This document shows positions 17,069-28,169 of a stretch of 64,000 bases of DNA, in pieces (positions within the stretch are counted from its first letter, which is position 1; every line of letters starts with the position of its first letter). The stretch spans positions 124,001 to 188,000 of the forward strand of contig CP140036.1 of the NCBI GenBank assembly GCA_039829995.1. Direction: 5' to 3'. A model generated the notes under the pieces. That model saw nothing but the letters and a program-made list of their open reading frames with translations. It made no database searches and had not been told where the DNA came from. Made by a program: the position numbers and the translations under genes. This stretch comes from Buchnera aphidicola (Nurudea yanoniella) (lineage in GTDB: Bacteria > Pseudomonadota > Gammaproteobacteria > Enterobacterales > Enterobacteriaceae).

Positions 17069-17893
17069 ATGAGTACATATTTTGTAGGTGACATTCATGG
17101 ATGTTATTATGAATTAATGAAATTATTAGAAAAAATATCATTTGATGAAAAATTAGATTATTTATGGTCCACTGGTGATTTAATAAACAGAGGGCCTAAT
17201 TCTATTGAAGTAATGCGATTTATTTCTAGTTTAGGTTCTCATGCACGATTAGTTTTAGGCAATCATGATCTGAATTTGATTTTTTCTTATACACAAAATA
17301 AATATAAAAGATTTAATGATTATATTATATCTGATATTTTAAAAGCTAAAGATATTGATATTTTAATTAATTGGTTACGAAAACAGCCTTTATTGCAAAT
17401 TGATAAAAAAAGAAAAATTATTATGGTGCATGCTGGTATACATCCTTATTGGGATATTGATGTATCCCGAATGTATTCTGATAAATTAGGATCTTTTCTG
17501 TGTAATATAAATTATGATATATTACTTAGAGGTATATTTAATAATGCAATAGTAAATTACATTGATAACTCATGTCGTAAATTAAATCGTTTAAGTTTTA
17601 GTTTAAATGTGTTCACAAGAATGAGATATTGTTTTAATGATGGAACATTAGATATGGAATGTAAGAAATCGCCATCTATTGATACTTATCCGTTAATACC
17701 TTGGTTTTCAATAAAAAATAATAGTTTACAAGACTACATTTTATTTTTTGGTCATTGGGCTTCTTTAAAAAAAAATATAGTATCTCCTAAAATTATTTCT
17801 TTGGATACTGGATGTTGTTGGGGTGGATATTTGAGTATGTTTAGATTGGAAGATAGTAAATGGTTTAGTCAACCCGCTCAAAAAAGACTTTAA
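17069..17893 (+). CDS. apaH: Diadenosine tetraphosphatase
   Basis: Symmetrical Ap4A hydrolase that yields two ADP and controls alarmone levels and NpnN-capped RNA. 274 residues (E. coli 280). The metallophosphatase motifs are complete: VGDIHGCYYEL, STGDLINRGPNS, LVLGNHDLN, MVHAGIHPYW and FGHWASL. It follows ksgA, as in E. coli without apaG. The stop is 16 bases from the convergent folA stop. Confidence 0.97.
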   Translation: MSTYFVGDIHGCYYELMKLLEKISFDEKLDYLWSTGDLINRGPNSIEVMRFISSLGSHARLVLGNHDLNLIFSYTQNKYKRFNDYIISDILKAKDIDILINWLRKQPLLQIDKKRKIIMVHAGIHPYWDIDVSRMYSDKLGSFLCNINYDILLRGIFNNAIVNYIDNSCRKLNRLSFSLNVFTRMRYCFNDGTLDMECKKSPSIDTYPLIPWFSIKNNSLQDYILFFGHWASLKKNIVSPKIISLDTGCCWGGYLSMFRLEDSKWFSQPAQKRL

Positions 17894-17909
17894 ATGTTTA
17901 TTTTGTTTT

Positions 17910-18395
17910 TTAGGTTCTTTTTAGAATTTTAAATTGAAAGTTATATTTATTTTCTAAATTTGTTATATGATTTTCTGAAAATATCGTTTCCCAACCCATA
18001 TGTTTGTATTGTGGAAAATAAGTATCTCCTTGAACAAAAATATTTATCTTGGTCAAATAAAGTTTATTAGCCATAGGAAGTGTTTGCGCATATAATGTTC
18101 CTCCTCCAATAATCATTATTTCATTTTTGTTTGTTGCTAGTTCAATAGCTTCATGGATAGAATTTGCGAAAATTACGTTATTAAATTTGTAATTTTTTTT
18201 GTGGGTTAATACTATTTTTTGTCTCATCGGTAATTCGGATTTAATGGAATTCCAAGTTTTTCGTCCCATTATGACACTTTTTTTTAAGGTATGTTTTTTA
18301 AACCATTTTAAATCTAGTGGTAAATTCCAAGGTATGGAACCATTGCATCCAATTACAAAATTTTTTGATATTGCAGCAATAATGCTAATTTTCAT
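17910..18395 (-). CDS. folA: Dihydrofolate reductase
   Basis: Reduces dihydrofolate to tetrahydrofolate with NADPH. 161 residues (E. coli 159), starting MKISIIAAISKNFVIG. The active site is present: Trp and the catalytic Asp in SIPWNLPLDLKWFKKHT, GRKTWNSI, and the cofactor loop IIGGGTLYAQTLP. The 69 bases to carB contain no obvious terminator, so it may be read from upstream minus-strand transcription. Confidence 0.97.
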   Translation of the reverse strand: MKISIIAAISKNFVIGCNGSIPWNLPLDLKWFKKHTLKKSVIMGRKTWNSIKSELPMRQKIVLTHKKNYKFNNVIFANSIHEAIELATNKNEIMIIGGGTLYAQTLPMANKLYLTKINIFVQGDTYFPQYKHMGWETIFSENHITNLENKYNFQFKILKRT

Positions 18396-18464
18396 ATTAT
18401 TTTTTAGATGATTATTATTATATTTGAGTTAAAATTTTAAAATACGGTATACAATATTTACGAA

Positions 18465-21400
18465 TTATTGTTGTAAGATCATTTTATGTCTATCTTGCAA
18501 AGATGTAACATTTTTTGTAGGACATTCTTTAATAGCCATGACTGTAGCTAAAGCTCCATTTAAGGTAGTATCATAATGAACATGATATTGCAAAGCATTT
18601 TGGCAAATTGTTTTAGAATCAATTATAGTTTGATTACAATCATTAGTATTTATTATATAAACATATTCTCCATTCTTTATACGATCTTGAACATGAGGTC
18701 TGCGTTCATTAACTTTATTCACTATTCTGACATGTATTCCATTTCTTTTGAGTATTTTTGCAGTTCCTACTGTCGCATCTATTTTAAATCCTATTTTTTT
18801 AAGTTTATTAGCTAAATTAAAAATTCGGTTTTTATCACTATTTTTTACAGATAACAAAACTCTTCCAGATTTTTTCATATCTATTTGAGCGCCAAGCATT
18901 GCTTTTGAAAATGCTTCAGAAAAATTTTTTCCCATTCCCATGACTTCTCCAGTGGATTTCATTTCAGGTCCTAGTATAGGAATAGATCCTTGAAATTTAT
19001 TAAAAGGGAGTACAACTTCTTTTACTGAGTGAAAAGGTGGAATTATTTCTCGTGTATGGCCTTGTTGTAATAAAGTTATTCCAGTCATAACTCGCGCAGC
19101 TATTTTTGCTAATGCCATTCCAGTAGCTTTAGAAATAAATGGAATAGTTCTTGCTGCTCTAGGATTGACTTCTAATATATATATTTTTTTATTTTTTATT
19201 GCGAATTGCACATTTATTAAACCTTTTATAGATAGTGAAAAAGCGAGTTTTTTAACTTGAAATCTAATAGAATTTAGTATATTTTCGTTTAAAGTGTGAG
19301 CGGGAAGAGAACATGCTGAGTCTCCTGAATGAATTCCTGCTTGTTCAATGTGTTCCATAATTCCTCCAATTAGAACATCTTTTCCATCGCAAATTGCATC
19401 TACATCAACTTCTATTGCATTATCTAAATAATGATCCAATAGAATAGGATCTTTGTTATTATAGGCTACAGAATTTTTGAAATATTCTTTTAAATCATGT
19501 TCGTTATAAATTATTTCCATTGCTCGTCCACCCAATACATAAGATGGTCTAATCATAATAGGATATTTGATATATTTAGCTTGTAATAGAGCATCTTGTA
19601 AATTTGTTACAGTAGCATTAGAAGGTTGTATTAATCCTAAATTAGATACAACTTTTTGAAAATGTTTACGATTTTCTGCTCTATCAATTGAATTAGAATT
19701 AGTTCCTATAATAGTAATTCCTTCTTTTTCTAGTTCTTTTGCTAATTTTAATGGTGTTTGTCCGCCATATTGAATAATAATTCCACTAGGGTTTTCTATT
19801 TTTACGATATTTAATATTGTTTCTAATGTTATTGGTTCAAAATATAGTCTATTTGAAATATCATAATCAGTTGATACAGTCTCTGGATTACAGTTAATCA
19901 TAATAGTTTCGAATCCATTTTCTTGTAATGCTAATGATGCATGTACGCAACAATAATCAAATTCAATTCCCTGCCCTATTCTATTAGGTCCCCCGCCTAT
20001 AATAATAATTTTTTTATTTCTTTTAACTGGATTTGATTCGCATTCGTCTTCCCATGTAGAATACATATAGGCTGTTTCGCTTGCAAATTCAGCTGCACAA
20101 GTATCAATTCTTTTATACACTGGATATAAATTTAGATTATTTCTTATATTTCTAATTTCTTTTTCAGATTTCTTAGTTAGAATAGAAATTCTTAGATCTG
20201 AAAATCCTTTTCTTTTGAGAAATTTAAAATAAGTATAATTGATATTTTTTATATTTATATTTTGTATATATTTTTCTATTTCTATAAGTTCTTTAATTTG
20301 ATTTAAGAACCATTTATCAATGAGTGTTAATTGAAAAATTTTTTTTAAAGATATGCCTAAACGAAATGCATCTCCGATGTACCATAGTCTATCTGGACCT
20401 GCTTCTCTTAATTCATAATAAATTTTTTGTATGTTTTTTAATGAATTTCCTTTTATTTTTTGATCGAAGCCGCTTGCTCCAATTTCTAGTCCTATCATAG
20501 CTTTTTGTAAAGATTCTTGAAAAGTTCTTCCGATAGCCATAACTTCTCCAACAGATTTCATTTGTGTAGTTAGTCTATCATTACATCCTAAAAATTTTTC
20601 AAAGTTGAATCTAGGTATTTTTGTAACTATATAGTCTATGACTGGTTCGAATGATGCAGTGGTATTTTTTCCTATTAAGTCGTTATTTAGTTCATCCAAT
20701 GTATATCCTATAGCTAATTTTGCTGCAATTTTTGCAATGGGAAATCCTGTAGCTTTAGAAGCTAATGCAGATGATCTAGAGACTCGAGGATTCATTTCTA
20801 TAACAATCATTTTTCCATTATTGGGGTTTATTGCGAATTGAACATTAGCTCCTCCAGTTTCTACACCTATTTCTCTGAGAATAGATATTGATGCATTTCT
20901 CATGATTTGATATTCTTTATCTGTTAGAGTTTGTGAAGGAGCAACGGTAATGGAATCTCCTGTATGTATTCCCATAGGATCAAAGTTTTCGATTGAGCAT
21001 ACAATAATGCAATTGTCTTTTTTATCTCGTACCACTTCCATTTCATATTCTTTCCAACCTATTAAAGATTCGTCTATCAGTAATTGTTTTGAAGGAGATA
21101 AATTCAAACCTTGTTCACAAATGTTCTTAAATTCTTCATAATTATATGCAATACCCCCTCCAGTTCCACCCATAGTAAAAGAAGGACGAATAATAGCTGG
21201 AAATCCTATTTTTTTAATAGCTTTTGATGCTGTTTCCATATTATTTATTATTTCTGATTTTGCAGTGTTTAATCCTATTTTTTTCATAGATTTTTCGAAT
21301 AATTTTCTATTTTCTGCTTTTTTTATTGATTGAACAGTAGCCCCTATCATTTCTACTTTGAATTTTTTTAATATTCCATATTTGTCAAGGTCTAAAGAAC

Positions 21401-21692
21401 AATTTAAAGCAGTTTGTCCGCCCATAGTAGGTAGTATTGCATCAGGTTTTTCTTTTTTTATAATTTTTTCAACTATTTTCCAATGAATAGGTTCAATATA
21501 TGTAACATCAGATATTTCAGGGTCTGTCATAATAGTAGCTGGATTAGAATTTACTAAAATAATTTTATATCCAAGCTCTTTTAAAGATTTGCATGCTTGC
21601 GTTCCAGCATAATCGAACTCACATGCTTGCCCAATAATGATTGGACCTGATCCTAGGATTAAAATAGATTGTATATCGGTACGTTTTGGCAT
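18465..21692 (-). CDS. carB: Carbamoyl-phosphate synthase large subunit
   Basis: Makes carbamoyl phosphate from bicarbonate, ATP and ammonia delivered by CarA, for arginine and pyrimidine synthesis. 1075 residues (E. coli 1073). Two homologous ATP-grasp halves: residues 1 to about 400 with [18 protein letters not shown] and [10 protein letters not shown], and about 550 to 930 with [18 protein letters not shown] and [13 protein letters not shown]. An oligomerisation domain lies between them and an allosteric domain at the C-terminus. Lies 23 bases downstream of carA. Retention fits a symbiont that supplies arginine and makes its own pyrimidines. Confidence 0.98.
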   Translation of the reverse strand: MPKRTDIQSILILGSGPIIIGQACEFDYAGTQACKSLKELGYKIILVNSNPATIMTDPEISDVTYIEPIHWKIVEKIIKKEKPDAILPTMGGQTALNCSLDLDKYGILKKFKVEMIGATVQSIKKAENRKLFEKSMKKIGLNTAKSEIINNMETASKAIKKIGFPAIIRPSFTMGGTGGGIAYNYEEFKNICEQGLNLSPSKQLLIDESLIGWKEYEMEVVRDKKDNCIIVCSIENFDPMGIHTGDSITVAPSQTLTDKEYQIMRNASISILREIGVETGGANVQFAINPNNGKMIVIEMNPRVSRSSALASKATGFPIAKIAAKLAIGYTLDELNNDLIGKNTTASFEPVIDYIVTKIPRFNFEKFLGCNDRLTTQMKSVGEVMAIGRTFQESLQKAMIGLEIGASGFDQKIKGNSLKNIQKIYYELREAGPDRLWYIGDAFRLGISLKKIFQLTLIDKWFLNQIKELIEIEKYIQNINIKNINYTYFKFLKRKGFSDLRISILTKKSEKEIRNIRNNLNLYPVYKRIDTCAAEFASETAYMYSTWEDECESNPVKRNKKIIIIGGGPNRIGQGIEFDYCCVHASLALQENGFETIMINCNPETVSTDYDISNRLYFEPITLETILNIVKIENPSGIIIQYGGQTPLKLAKELEKEGITIIGTNSNSIDRAENRKHFQKVVSNLGLIQPSNATVTNLQDALLQAKYIKYPIMIRPSYVLGGRAMEIIYNEHDLKEYFKNSVAYNNKDPILLDHYLDNAIEVDVDAICDGKDVLIGGIMEHIEQAGIHSGDSACSLPAHTLNENILNSIRFQVKKLAFSLSIKGLINVQFAIKNKKIYILEVNPRAARTIPFISKATGMALAKIAARVMTGITLLQQGHTREIIPPFHSVKEVVLPFNKFQGSIPILGPEMKSTGEVMGMGKNFSEAFSKAMLGAQIDMKKSGRVLLSVKNSDKNRIFNLANKLKKIGFKIDATVGTAKILKRNGIHVRIVNKVNERRPHVQDRIKNGEYVYIINTNDCNQTIIDSKTICQNALQYHVHYDTTLNGALATVMAIKECPTKNVTSLQDRHKMILQQ

Positions 21693-21715
21693 TTTTCCTC
21701 TTTATTTTTAACGTT

Positions 21716-22870
21716 TTATTTGTAGTTTTTTAAAAAATTTATAAATTTATCGAAGAGTGATATAGAATCATGAGGACCGGGACTAGCTTCTGGATGACCT
21801 TGAAAACTAAATGCATTTTTATCTTTTCTTTGTAAACCTTGTATACTACCATCAAAAAGAGAAATGTGAGTAATTTGGATATTTTTTGGGAGATTAATCG
21901 GATCTACTGTGAAGTTATGATTTTGCGAAGTAATTATTACAGTATCAGAAATTAAGTTTTTTACGGGATGGTTTCCTCCATGATGTCCAAATTTCATTTT
22001 CATTATTTTTGCGCCACTAGATAAAGCTAATAACTGATGTCCTAAACAAATTCCAAAAATAGGAATGTTAATTTCTAAGAATTCTTTAATTGCATTGATA
22101 GCGTAATAACATGGTCTTGGATCTCCTGGACCATTAGATAAAAATATTCCATTTGGCAATAATTTTAAAACTTCTTCCGCGGGAGTGTGTGCAGGAACAA
22201 TAGTTAGATAACATTGTCTATCTGATAATATATTTAATATATTTTTTTTTACTCCAAAATCGTATACTACTACATGAAATCGATATCTTTTTTTAAGAAA
22301 TGAAATGTTTCTATATTTTTTAACGTGGGTATTGTTTGATTTCCATATATAAGGAATCTTCGTACTTATTTTGCTTGCTAAATCTATTTCGAACGAATTA
22401 TGTAATTTTTGAATTTTTTTTAAAGTTTTAGGAATATTAAATGTTTTTTTAGTAGTAATATATCCGTATTGAGATCCTAAATTTCTTAGAATTTTAGTTA
22501 ATTTTCTTGTATCAATATTAGAAATAGCTATAATTTTATTTTTAATTAAATATTTTGATAAATTTGTTTCGCTTCTATAGTTACTAGATATAGTTGAAAG
22601 ATCTCGAATAATTAATCCTTTTGCATGAATTATATTAGATTCACAATCGTCTGAATTTACCCCGACATTTCCTATATGAGGGTAAGTAAACGTAATAATT
22701 TGATTTAAATAAGAAGGATCTGTTAAAATTTCTTGATATCCGGTCATAGATGTATTGAATACAACTTCACCAAAAGTTTCTCCTAATATACCTATTGATT
22801 TTCCATAAAAAATAGTCCCATTTTCTAAAATTAAAATAGCTTCTGGTAATGACATTTCTGCTATATTCAA
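21716..22870 (-). CDS. carA: Carbamoyl-phosphate synthase small subunit
   Basis: Glutamine amidotransferase that feeds ammonia to CarB. I favour the TTG at 22870 because GGAG lies 6 bases before it (E. coli carA also starts at TTG); the ATG at 22855 gives a length nearer E. coli (379 against 382) but has no Shine-Dalgarno. The N-terminal domain (VVFNTSMTGYQEILTDPSY, IDTRKLTKILR) is followed by the class I amidotransferase domain with the nucleophile Cys in GICLGHQLLAL and the His-Glu pair in QGHPEASPGPHD. First gene of carAB. Confidence 0.96.
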   Translation of the reverse strand: MNIAEMSLPEAILILENGTIFYGKSIGILGETFGEVVFNTSMTGYQEILTDPSYLNQIITFTYPHIGNVGVNSDDCESNIIHAKGLIIRDLSTISSNYRSETNLSKYLIKNKIIAISNIDTRKLTKILRNLGSQYGYITTKKTFNIPKTLKKIQKLHNSFEIDLASKISTKIPYIWKSNNTHVKKYRNISFLKKRYRFHVVVYDFGVKKNILNILSDRQCYLTIVPAHTPAEEVLKLLPNGIFLSNGPGDPRPCYYAINAIKEFLEINIPIFGICLGHQLLALSSGAKIMKMKFGHHGGNHPVKNLISDTVIITSQNHNFTVDPINLPKNIQITHISLFDGSIQGLQRKDKNAFSFQGHPEASPGPHDSISLFDKFINFLKNYK

Positions 22871-22959
22871 AGTTTTCTCCAATAAGAATTTTAACATTTG
22901 GTATATTTTAGTGAATATTTATTATAATTTTTTAAATTATTTGAAACGTACAAATGAAA

Positions 22960-23781
22960 TTATATATTTAATACATCTTGCATATTGAACAATCCTATTT
23001 TATTTGTTGACATTAGCCAGTTCGCAGCTTTTATTGCTCCTTTTGCAAAAATTGATCTGTTAGTAGCTCTATGTTTTATTTCAATTTGTTCTCCTAAACT
23101 TGCAAAAATTGCTGTATGATCTCCTATTATATCACCTCCTCTTATTGTTGAAAAACCAATTGTATTTTTTTTTCTTGCTTCTACTATGTTTTTTCTCTCA
23201 TATATTGCTGCTTTTTGAAAATCCCAATTCATTGCATTAGATATTATTTTTCCCATTTCTATAGCTGTTCCAGAAGGAGCATCTTTCTTATTGCGATGAT
23301 GTGCCTCAATAATTTCAATATCAGAATGTCTTCCTATAGTAGAAGTTATTTTTTTTATCAAGTGAAATATTAAATTAATTCCAATGCTATAATTAGATGA
23401 AAGAACAATTCCTATTTTTTTTGATAATATTTCAATTGTTTTTATATCTTGATTAGATAATCCTGTAGTACCGATTACAATTTTTTTATTATATTTAGAA
23501 CAAATTTTTAAATTTTCTATTGTGCTTTTAGGATTAGTGAAATCTATAAGAATATCAAAGTTATTTATTTCTTTCTCTAAAGAGTCGTTAATAAAAATAT
23601 TAGAATTTTTTATTCCTATAATTTTTCCTATATTTTTTTTTGTCGAAATATTTCCTTTTTTTACTATAGCAGCACTTAGATACATACATTTATTCTCGTT
23701 TCTATATATTTCTTTAACTATATTTTTCCCCATTTTTCCTAAGACACCTGAAATGGCAATTTTAAATATTGTATTTTGCAT
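22960..23781 (-). CDS. dapB: 4-hydroxy-tetrahydrodipicolinate reductase
   Basis: NAD(P)H-dependent step of the diaminopimelate/lysine pathway, needed for peptidoglycan and lysine. 273 residues, the E. coli length. N-terminal nucleotide-binding motif ISGVLGKMGKNI, catalytic EAHHRNKKDAPSGTA (His-His and Lys), and GGDIIGDHTAIF. Between ispH and carA on the minus strand. Lysine is among the amino acids Buchnera is known to supply to its host. Confidence 0.97.
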   Translation of the reverse strand: MQNTIFKIAISGVLGKMGKNIVKEIYRNENKCMYLSAAIVKKGNISTKKNIGKIIGIKNSNIFINDSLEKEINNFDILIDFTNPKSTIENLKICSKYNKKIVIGTTGLSNQDIKTIEILSKKIGIVLSSNYSIGINLIFHLIKKITSTIGRHSDIEIIEAHHRNKKDAPSGTAIEMGKIISNAMNWDFQKAAIYERKNIVEARKKNTIGFSTIRGGDIIGDHTAIFASLGEQIEIKHRATNRSIFAKGAIKAANWLMSTNKIGLFNMQDVLNI

Positions 23782-23808
23782 TTTTATTCCTATAAAGTAT
23801 TTTTATTT

Positions 23809-24753
23809 TTATATTTTATTGTTGAGCTCTTTAGGAATATGAAATTTAATATTTTCTTGTATTCCTAAAATTTCTTGTATGTTATTGTTTTTATATGTTT
23901 TTCTTAGTTCTTTTATTACGTTTTGTATAATAATATTTGGAGTAGATGCACCAGCAGCTATTCCAATGGATTTTACTTTGTTAATCCAATAAATTGTATT
24001 AATTTCATGATGAGAATCTATTAAAGTAGAGTTTTTGTTGGTTTCTTTTGCAATTCTAAGTAGTTGGTTAGAATTAGAAGAATGTTTAGATCCTATTATA
24101 ATAATAGAATCAGATAGTTTTAAAAGATTTTTTACTGCTTTTTGTCTATTAATAGTAGCATAACAAATATCGGAATTTTTAGGTTTTTTTATGTTAGGAT
24201 ATTTTTCATATAATTTTTTAATAATAGGATTTATTTTATTGTAGGAAAGTGTAGTTTGAGTCATTAACATGATTTTATTTGGATTTTTTATTTTTAATTT
24301 TGAAATATCTTCAATTGATTGTATAAGATAAATATTTCCATTTTTATTAGTATATTGACCTAGCGTACCGTTTATTTCTGGATGTTTAGAAGTGCCAATA
24401 AGTATAGCTTCAAAATTTAGTTTACTAGCTTTAGATACTTCTCTATGTACTTTTTTGACAAGAGGACAAGTTGCATCAATTATTTTAAGTTTTCTTCTTT
24501 TCGCTTTTTCTTCAATATGTTTAGATACTCCGTGAGCTGAAAATATAAAAATCGCTCCTTTTGGAATAGTATCAATATTTTTGTTAAAAATAACCCCTTT
24601 AGATTCTAGATGTTTTATTACATAAGTATTGTGAACTATTTCATGATTTACATAAATAGGTTTTCCATAAATTTTTAATGCCATAGTAACAATATTAATT
24701 GCACGTTTTACTCCTGCACAAAATCCTCTTGGATTTGCTAAAAAAATATTCAT
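23809..24753 (-). CDS. ispH: 4-hydroxy-3-methylbut-2-enyl diphosphate reductase
   Basis: Last enzyme of the MEP isoprenoid pathway, a 4Fe-4S protein that makes IPP and DMAPP. 314 residues (E. coli 316). The three cluster cysteines are in NPRGFCAGV, DATCPLVKKVH and SDICYATINRQ, and the substrate-binding His in VNHEIVHN and SAHG are kept. Located between lspA and dapB. The upstream MEP gene ispE, also in this window, carries a poly(A) frameshift, so an intact ispH argues that the pathway is still used. Confidence 0.97.
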   Translation of the reverse strand: MNIFLANPRGFCAGVKRAINIVTMALKIYGKPIYVNHEIVHNTYVIKHLESKGVIFNKNIDTIPKGAIFIFSAHGVSKHIEEKAKRRKLKIIDATCPLVKKVHREVSKASKLNFEAILIGTSKHPEINGTLGQYTNKNGNIYLIQSIEDISKLKIKNPNKIMLMTQTTLSYNKINPIIKKLYEKYPNIKKPKNSDICYATINRQKAVKNLLKLSDSIIIIGSKHSSNSNQLLRIAKETNKNSTLIDSHHEINTIYWINKVKSIGIAAGASTPNIIIQNVIKELRKTYKNNNIQEILGIQENIKFHIPKELNNKI

Positions 24754-24848
24754 ATATATTATTATATTGTGTTGTTTTCATGTAATTGTATGTAATTATT
24801 ATAAATTTATAAATGTTATCAGTTATATATTGATAATATGTATATGTA

Positions 24849-25334
24849 TCATTTATTTTTTTCAAAAAAATAAATATATAACAAAAAAATGCACCCTATA
24901 CAAATACTAATATCTGCTATGTTAAAAGTGGCAGAATGCCAATTTTTAAAATGAATATCAATAAAATCTATTACAAAACCAAAATATAATCGACTTATTA
25001 AATTTCCAATAGCTCCGCTTATAATTAAAACATAAGGGATATTGTAATATATATGACTATGTATCATAGAATATATAATTTTAAGTATTATTATAATAGT
25101 TAAAATGTTTATTAAAAATAAAAAACATTTGTTTTCTTTACTAATATTTGAAAAAATACTAAACGCTAATCCATAGTTGTGAATTCTAAAAAAATTTAAT
25201 ATTGAATTTATAGATTTTATTTCAAATAATGAATAGTTATTAATTATCCAGTTTTTGCTTACAATGTCTGACATTACTATTATACTAAAAATACTTATTA
25301 ATATAATCATATTTAAAATTAGTGATTTTTTCAT
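24849..25334 (-). CDS. lspA: Lipoprotein signal peptidase (signal peptidase II)
   Basis: Inner-membrane aspartic protease that removes signal peptides from diacylated prolipoproteins. The ATG at 25334 overlaps the ileS stop by one base (TAATG), giving 161 residues (E. coli 164); an earlier in-frame ATG lies inside ileS and adds unrelated sequence. Four hydrophobic segments. The catalytic aspartates are in FVIDFIDIH and FNIADISICIG; the family's GNLxDR reads GNLISR, a change outside the dyad. Translationally coupled to ileS, as in E. coli. Confidence 0.95.
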   Translation of the reverse strand: MKKSLILNMIILISIFSIIVMSDIVSKNWIINNYSLFEIKSINSILNFFRIHNYGLAFSIFSNISKENKCFLFLINILTIIIILKIIYSMIHSHIYYNIPYVLIISGAIGNLISRLYFGFVIDFIDIHFKNWHSATFNIADISICIGCIFLLYIYFFEKNK

Positions 25335-28144
25335 TATAAAAATCTGCGATTTTCGCCTGGTCCTTTGACGTTGGAAACACATCTTTTACATATTTTTAAT
25401 TTATTGTCAATATCTTCTTTTTTGGAAATAATATGCCAACATCGCATACATTTTATTCCATTTATTTTTTCTACATATATTTTGAGATGTTTTACGAATT
25501 TACTTTTTGTAGCATAATGAGGAGCAGAATAGTAATTCTTTATTTGAATTTTTGATACTAGAAATAAAAATTTTAATTCATTTTTTAATAGTTTTAGCAT
25601 GTTTTGGATATCTTCATCAATATATAATATAACTAATGATTCTAAAGAATTTCCTATTTTTTTGTATTTTCGCGCATTATCTAATATTTTATTTACTTCA
25701 GTTTTAATAGCTATTAATGTATTCCAAAATTGATTATTCATTTTTTCTTCTTTTTTTAAATAAAACAATTTTTTAAACCATTCTTCAGTAAACACAAAAT
25801 CTTCTTTTTTTCCTGGTAAATGATCCCAAAGTTCATCGGCAGTAAAAGATAAAATTGGTGTTATCCATCTGACTAATGCATGCAAAATTAAATACATGGT
25901 AGTTTGACAGCTTTTCCTTGCAATATTTTTAGAATTGGTTAGATATTGTCTATCTTTTATGATATCTAAATAAAAAGAACTCATTTCTATAGAACAAAAA
26001 TATGTTATATTTTTTACTACATCATGAAAATTATAATTTTCGTAGTTTTTTATTATTTTTTTTTGAGTTTCTAAGGTTTTATTTATTGCCCATCGATCGA
26101 GTATTAACATATTTTTAGAAGATATTATTTCTGTTTTAGGACAGAAATCATATAAATTTGAAAGAAGAAATCTAGCTGTATTTCTGATTTTTCTATATGT
26201 ATCTGATATTTGTTTAAGAATAATGTCAGAAATAGAGAGATCTTTGGAATAATCAGTAGAAGCTACCCATAGTCTTAATATATCAGCACCATATTTTTTT
26301 ATAACATAATTTGGATGAATGGTATTTCCGATAGATTTAGACATTTTTTTCCCCTTTTCATCTACAGCAAATCCATGAGTAATTACTGTACGGTATGGAG
26401 AGATAGAATTTATAGCAGTAGATATTATTAAAGAAGACATAAACCATCCTCTATGTTGATCTGATCCTTCTATGTATATATCAGAAATATTTTTATTATG
26501 TATTTTTTCATCGTATATATCAGAAATCATTATAGATCCAGATTCGAACCAAATATCTAAAATATCTTCTGTTTTAATATAGTCTTTTGATTCTTTACCT
26601 AGTAAATTTTTTGAATTTATATCGAACCAACTTTGAATTCCATTTTTTTTTACATCTTTTATAACACTTTTTATTATAAATAATAATTTAGGATGTAATT
26701 TTCCTGTTTTTTCATGGAAAAATATAGTAATAGGAACCCCCCATGATCTTTGTCTAGATATACACCAATCTGGACGATTAGATATCATATTGATCATGTT
26801 ATCTTTGCTCCAACTTGGAATCCATTGTACTTTTTTAATTTGTTCTATACAATTATTTCTTAAGTTTTTATGATCCATTGCAATGAACCATTGTTGAGTA
26901 GCTCGAAAAATAATAGGTGTTCGATGTCTCCAACAATGTGGATAATTATGGGTGAGAATTTCAGTTTTTATTAAATATTTATCTAATAATTTTTTTATAA
27001 TTTTTGAAGAATTTACGAGATTTATTCCATTTAGTTTTGGGTGGATTTCAGAAATATAGTTTCCATTGCCATCAATCGTTTTTGTTATGCTAATTTTGTA
27101 TTTTTTGCTAATTTTATAGTCGTCCATTCCAAATTCTGGGGCTATATGTACTGCACCGGTTCCTAAATCTAATGTAACATGTTTTGATAAAACAATTGGA
27201 ACATTTATATTTAAAAATGGATGTAAAAATTTTGTATTTTCGAGAAGTTTTCCAGATATTGTACTTAAAATTGTCCAGTTTTTAATTCCGAATTTTTTTA
27301 AGTTCTTTTTAGTTAATTTTTCAGATAGTATTAGTATTTGTTTTTGTGTTTCAATAAGTTGGTAGTTAAAATGAGGATTTAATGCAATAGCTTTGTTCGC
27401 TGGCAAACTCCAAAGTGTTGTTGTCCAAATTATTATGTATATTTTATAATTTAAATTGGAAACTTTAAATATTTTTTTTATAATATCGTCATTAAGAGCT
27501 TGAAATTTTATATATGCAGAAACTGATGATTTTGGATAATATTCTACTTCTGCTTCTGCTAATGCTGATTTGCAATCAGTACACCAATTAACTGGTTTAA
27601 AATCTCTATAAACATAGCCAAGCTTTATCATTTTTGAGAAAACTTTTAAAATACGTGCTTCATTTTTAAAGTTCATAGTTAAATATGCATGTTCCCAATC
27701 TCCGAGTATTCCTAATCTAATAAATTCTTGTTTTTGGTTTTTAACCTGTTGGTTGGCATATTCTCTACATTGATTACGAAAAGAACTAAAATTTCTTTTA
27801 TTTTTTGATTTTGAGTTTATGGTTTCTATTTTATGTTCGATAGGAAGTCCATGACAGTCCCAAGAGGGAGTATATGGCGCATTATATCCTGACATATTTT
27901 TTGATTTTATTATAATGTCTTTTAATATCTTATTTACCGCATGTCCAATGTGGATATTTCCGTTAGCATATGGCGGTCCATCATGTAAAAAAAATTTTTC
28001 TTTTTTTTGTTTTGTTTTTCTAATAATTTCATAAATATTATTTTCTTTCCATTTTTTAAGGATTTCTATTTCTTTTTTAGATAAATTTCCTTTCATAGAA
28101 AAATTAGTATGTGGTAAATTTAAAGTTGATTTATAATTAGTCAT
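25334..28144 (-). CDS. ileS: Isoleucyl-tRNA synthetase
   Basis: Class I enzyme that charges tRNA-Ile and edits valine. 936 residues (E. coli 938). HIGH motif in GNIHIGHAVNK, KMSKS in GKKMSKSIGN, and a C-terminal zinc site with CMRCWH and CKRC. The CP1 editing site looks functional: WTTTLWSLPAN keeps the Thr triplet and Asn, and AVHIAPEFGMDDY keeps the His and Asp. This contrasts with ThrRS and PheRS in the same window. It lies between ribF and lspA, the E. coli ribF-ileS-lspA order. Confidence 0.97.
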   Translation of the reverse strand: MTNYKSTLNLPHTNFSMKGNLSKKEIEILKKWKENNIYEIIRKTKQKKEKFFLHDGPPYANGNIHIGHAVNKILKDIIIKSKNMSGYNAPYTPSWDCHGLPIEHKIETINSKSKNKRNFSSFRNQCREYANQQVKNQKQEFIRLGILGDWEHAYLTMNFKNEARILKVFSKMIKLGYVYRDFKPVNWCTDCKSALAEAEVEYYPKSSVSAYIKFQALNDDIIKKIFKVSNLNYKIYIIIWTTTLWSLPANKAIALNPHFNYQLIETQKQILILSEKLTKKNLKKFGIKNWTILSTISGKLLENTKFLHPFLNINVPIVLSKHVTLDLGTGAVHIAPEFGMDDYKISKKYKISITKTIDGNGNYISEIHPKLNGINLVNSSKIIKKLLDKYLIKTEILTHNYPHCWRHRTPIIFRATQQWFIAMDHKNLRNNCIEQIKKVQWIPSWSKDNMINMISNRPDWCISRQRSWGVPITIFFHEKTGKLHPKLLFIIKSVIKDVKKNGIQSWFDINSKNLLGKESKDYIKTEDILDIWFESGSIMISDIYDEKIHNKNISDIYIEGSDQHRGWFMSSLIISTAINSISPYRTVITHGFAVDEKGKKMSKSIGNTIHPNYVIKKYGADILRLWVASTDYSKDLSISDIILKQISDTYRKIRNTARFLLSNLYDFCPKTEIISSKNMLILDRWAINKTLETQKKIIKNYENYNFHDVVKNITYFCSIEMSSFYLDIIKDRQYLTNSKNIARKSCQTTMYLILHALVRWITPILSFTADELWDHLPGKKEDFVFTEEWFKKLFYLKKEEKMNNQFWNTLIAIKTEVNKILDNARKYKKIGNSLESLVILYIDEDIQNMLKLLKNELKFLFLVSKIQIKNYYSAPHYATKSKFVKHLKIYVEKINGIKCMRCWHIISKKEDIDNKLKICKRCVSNVKGPGENRRFL

Positions 28145-28169
28145 GTTTTTCTCTTTTTAATGAAATATT

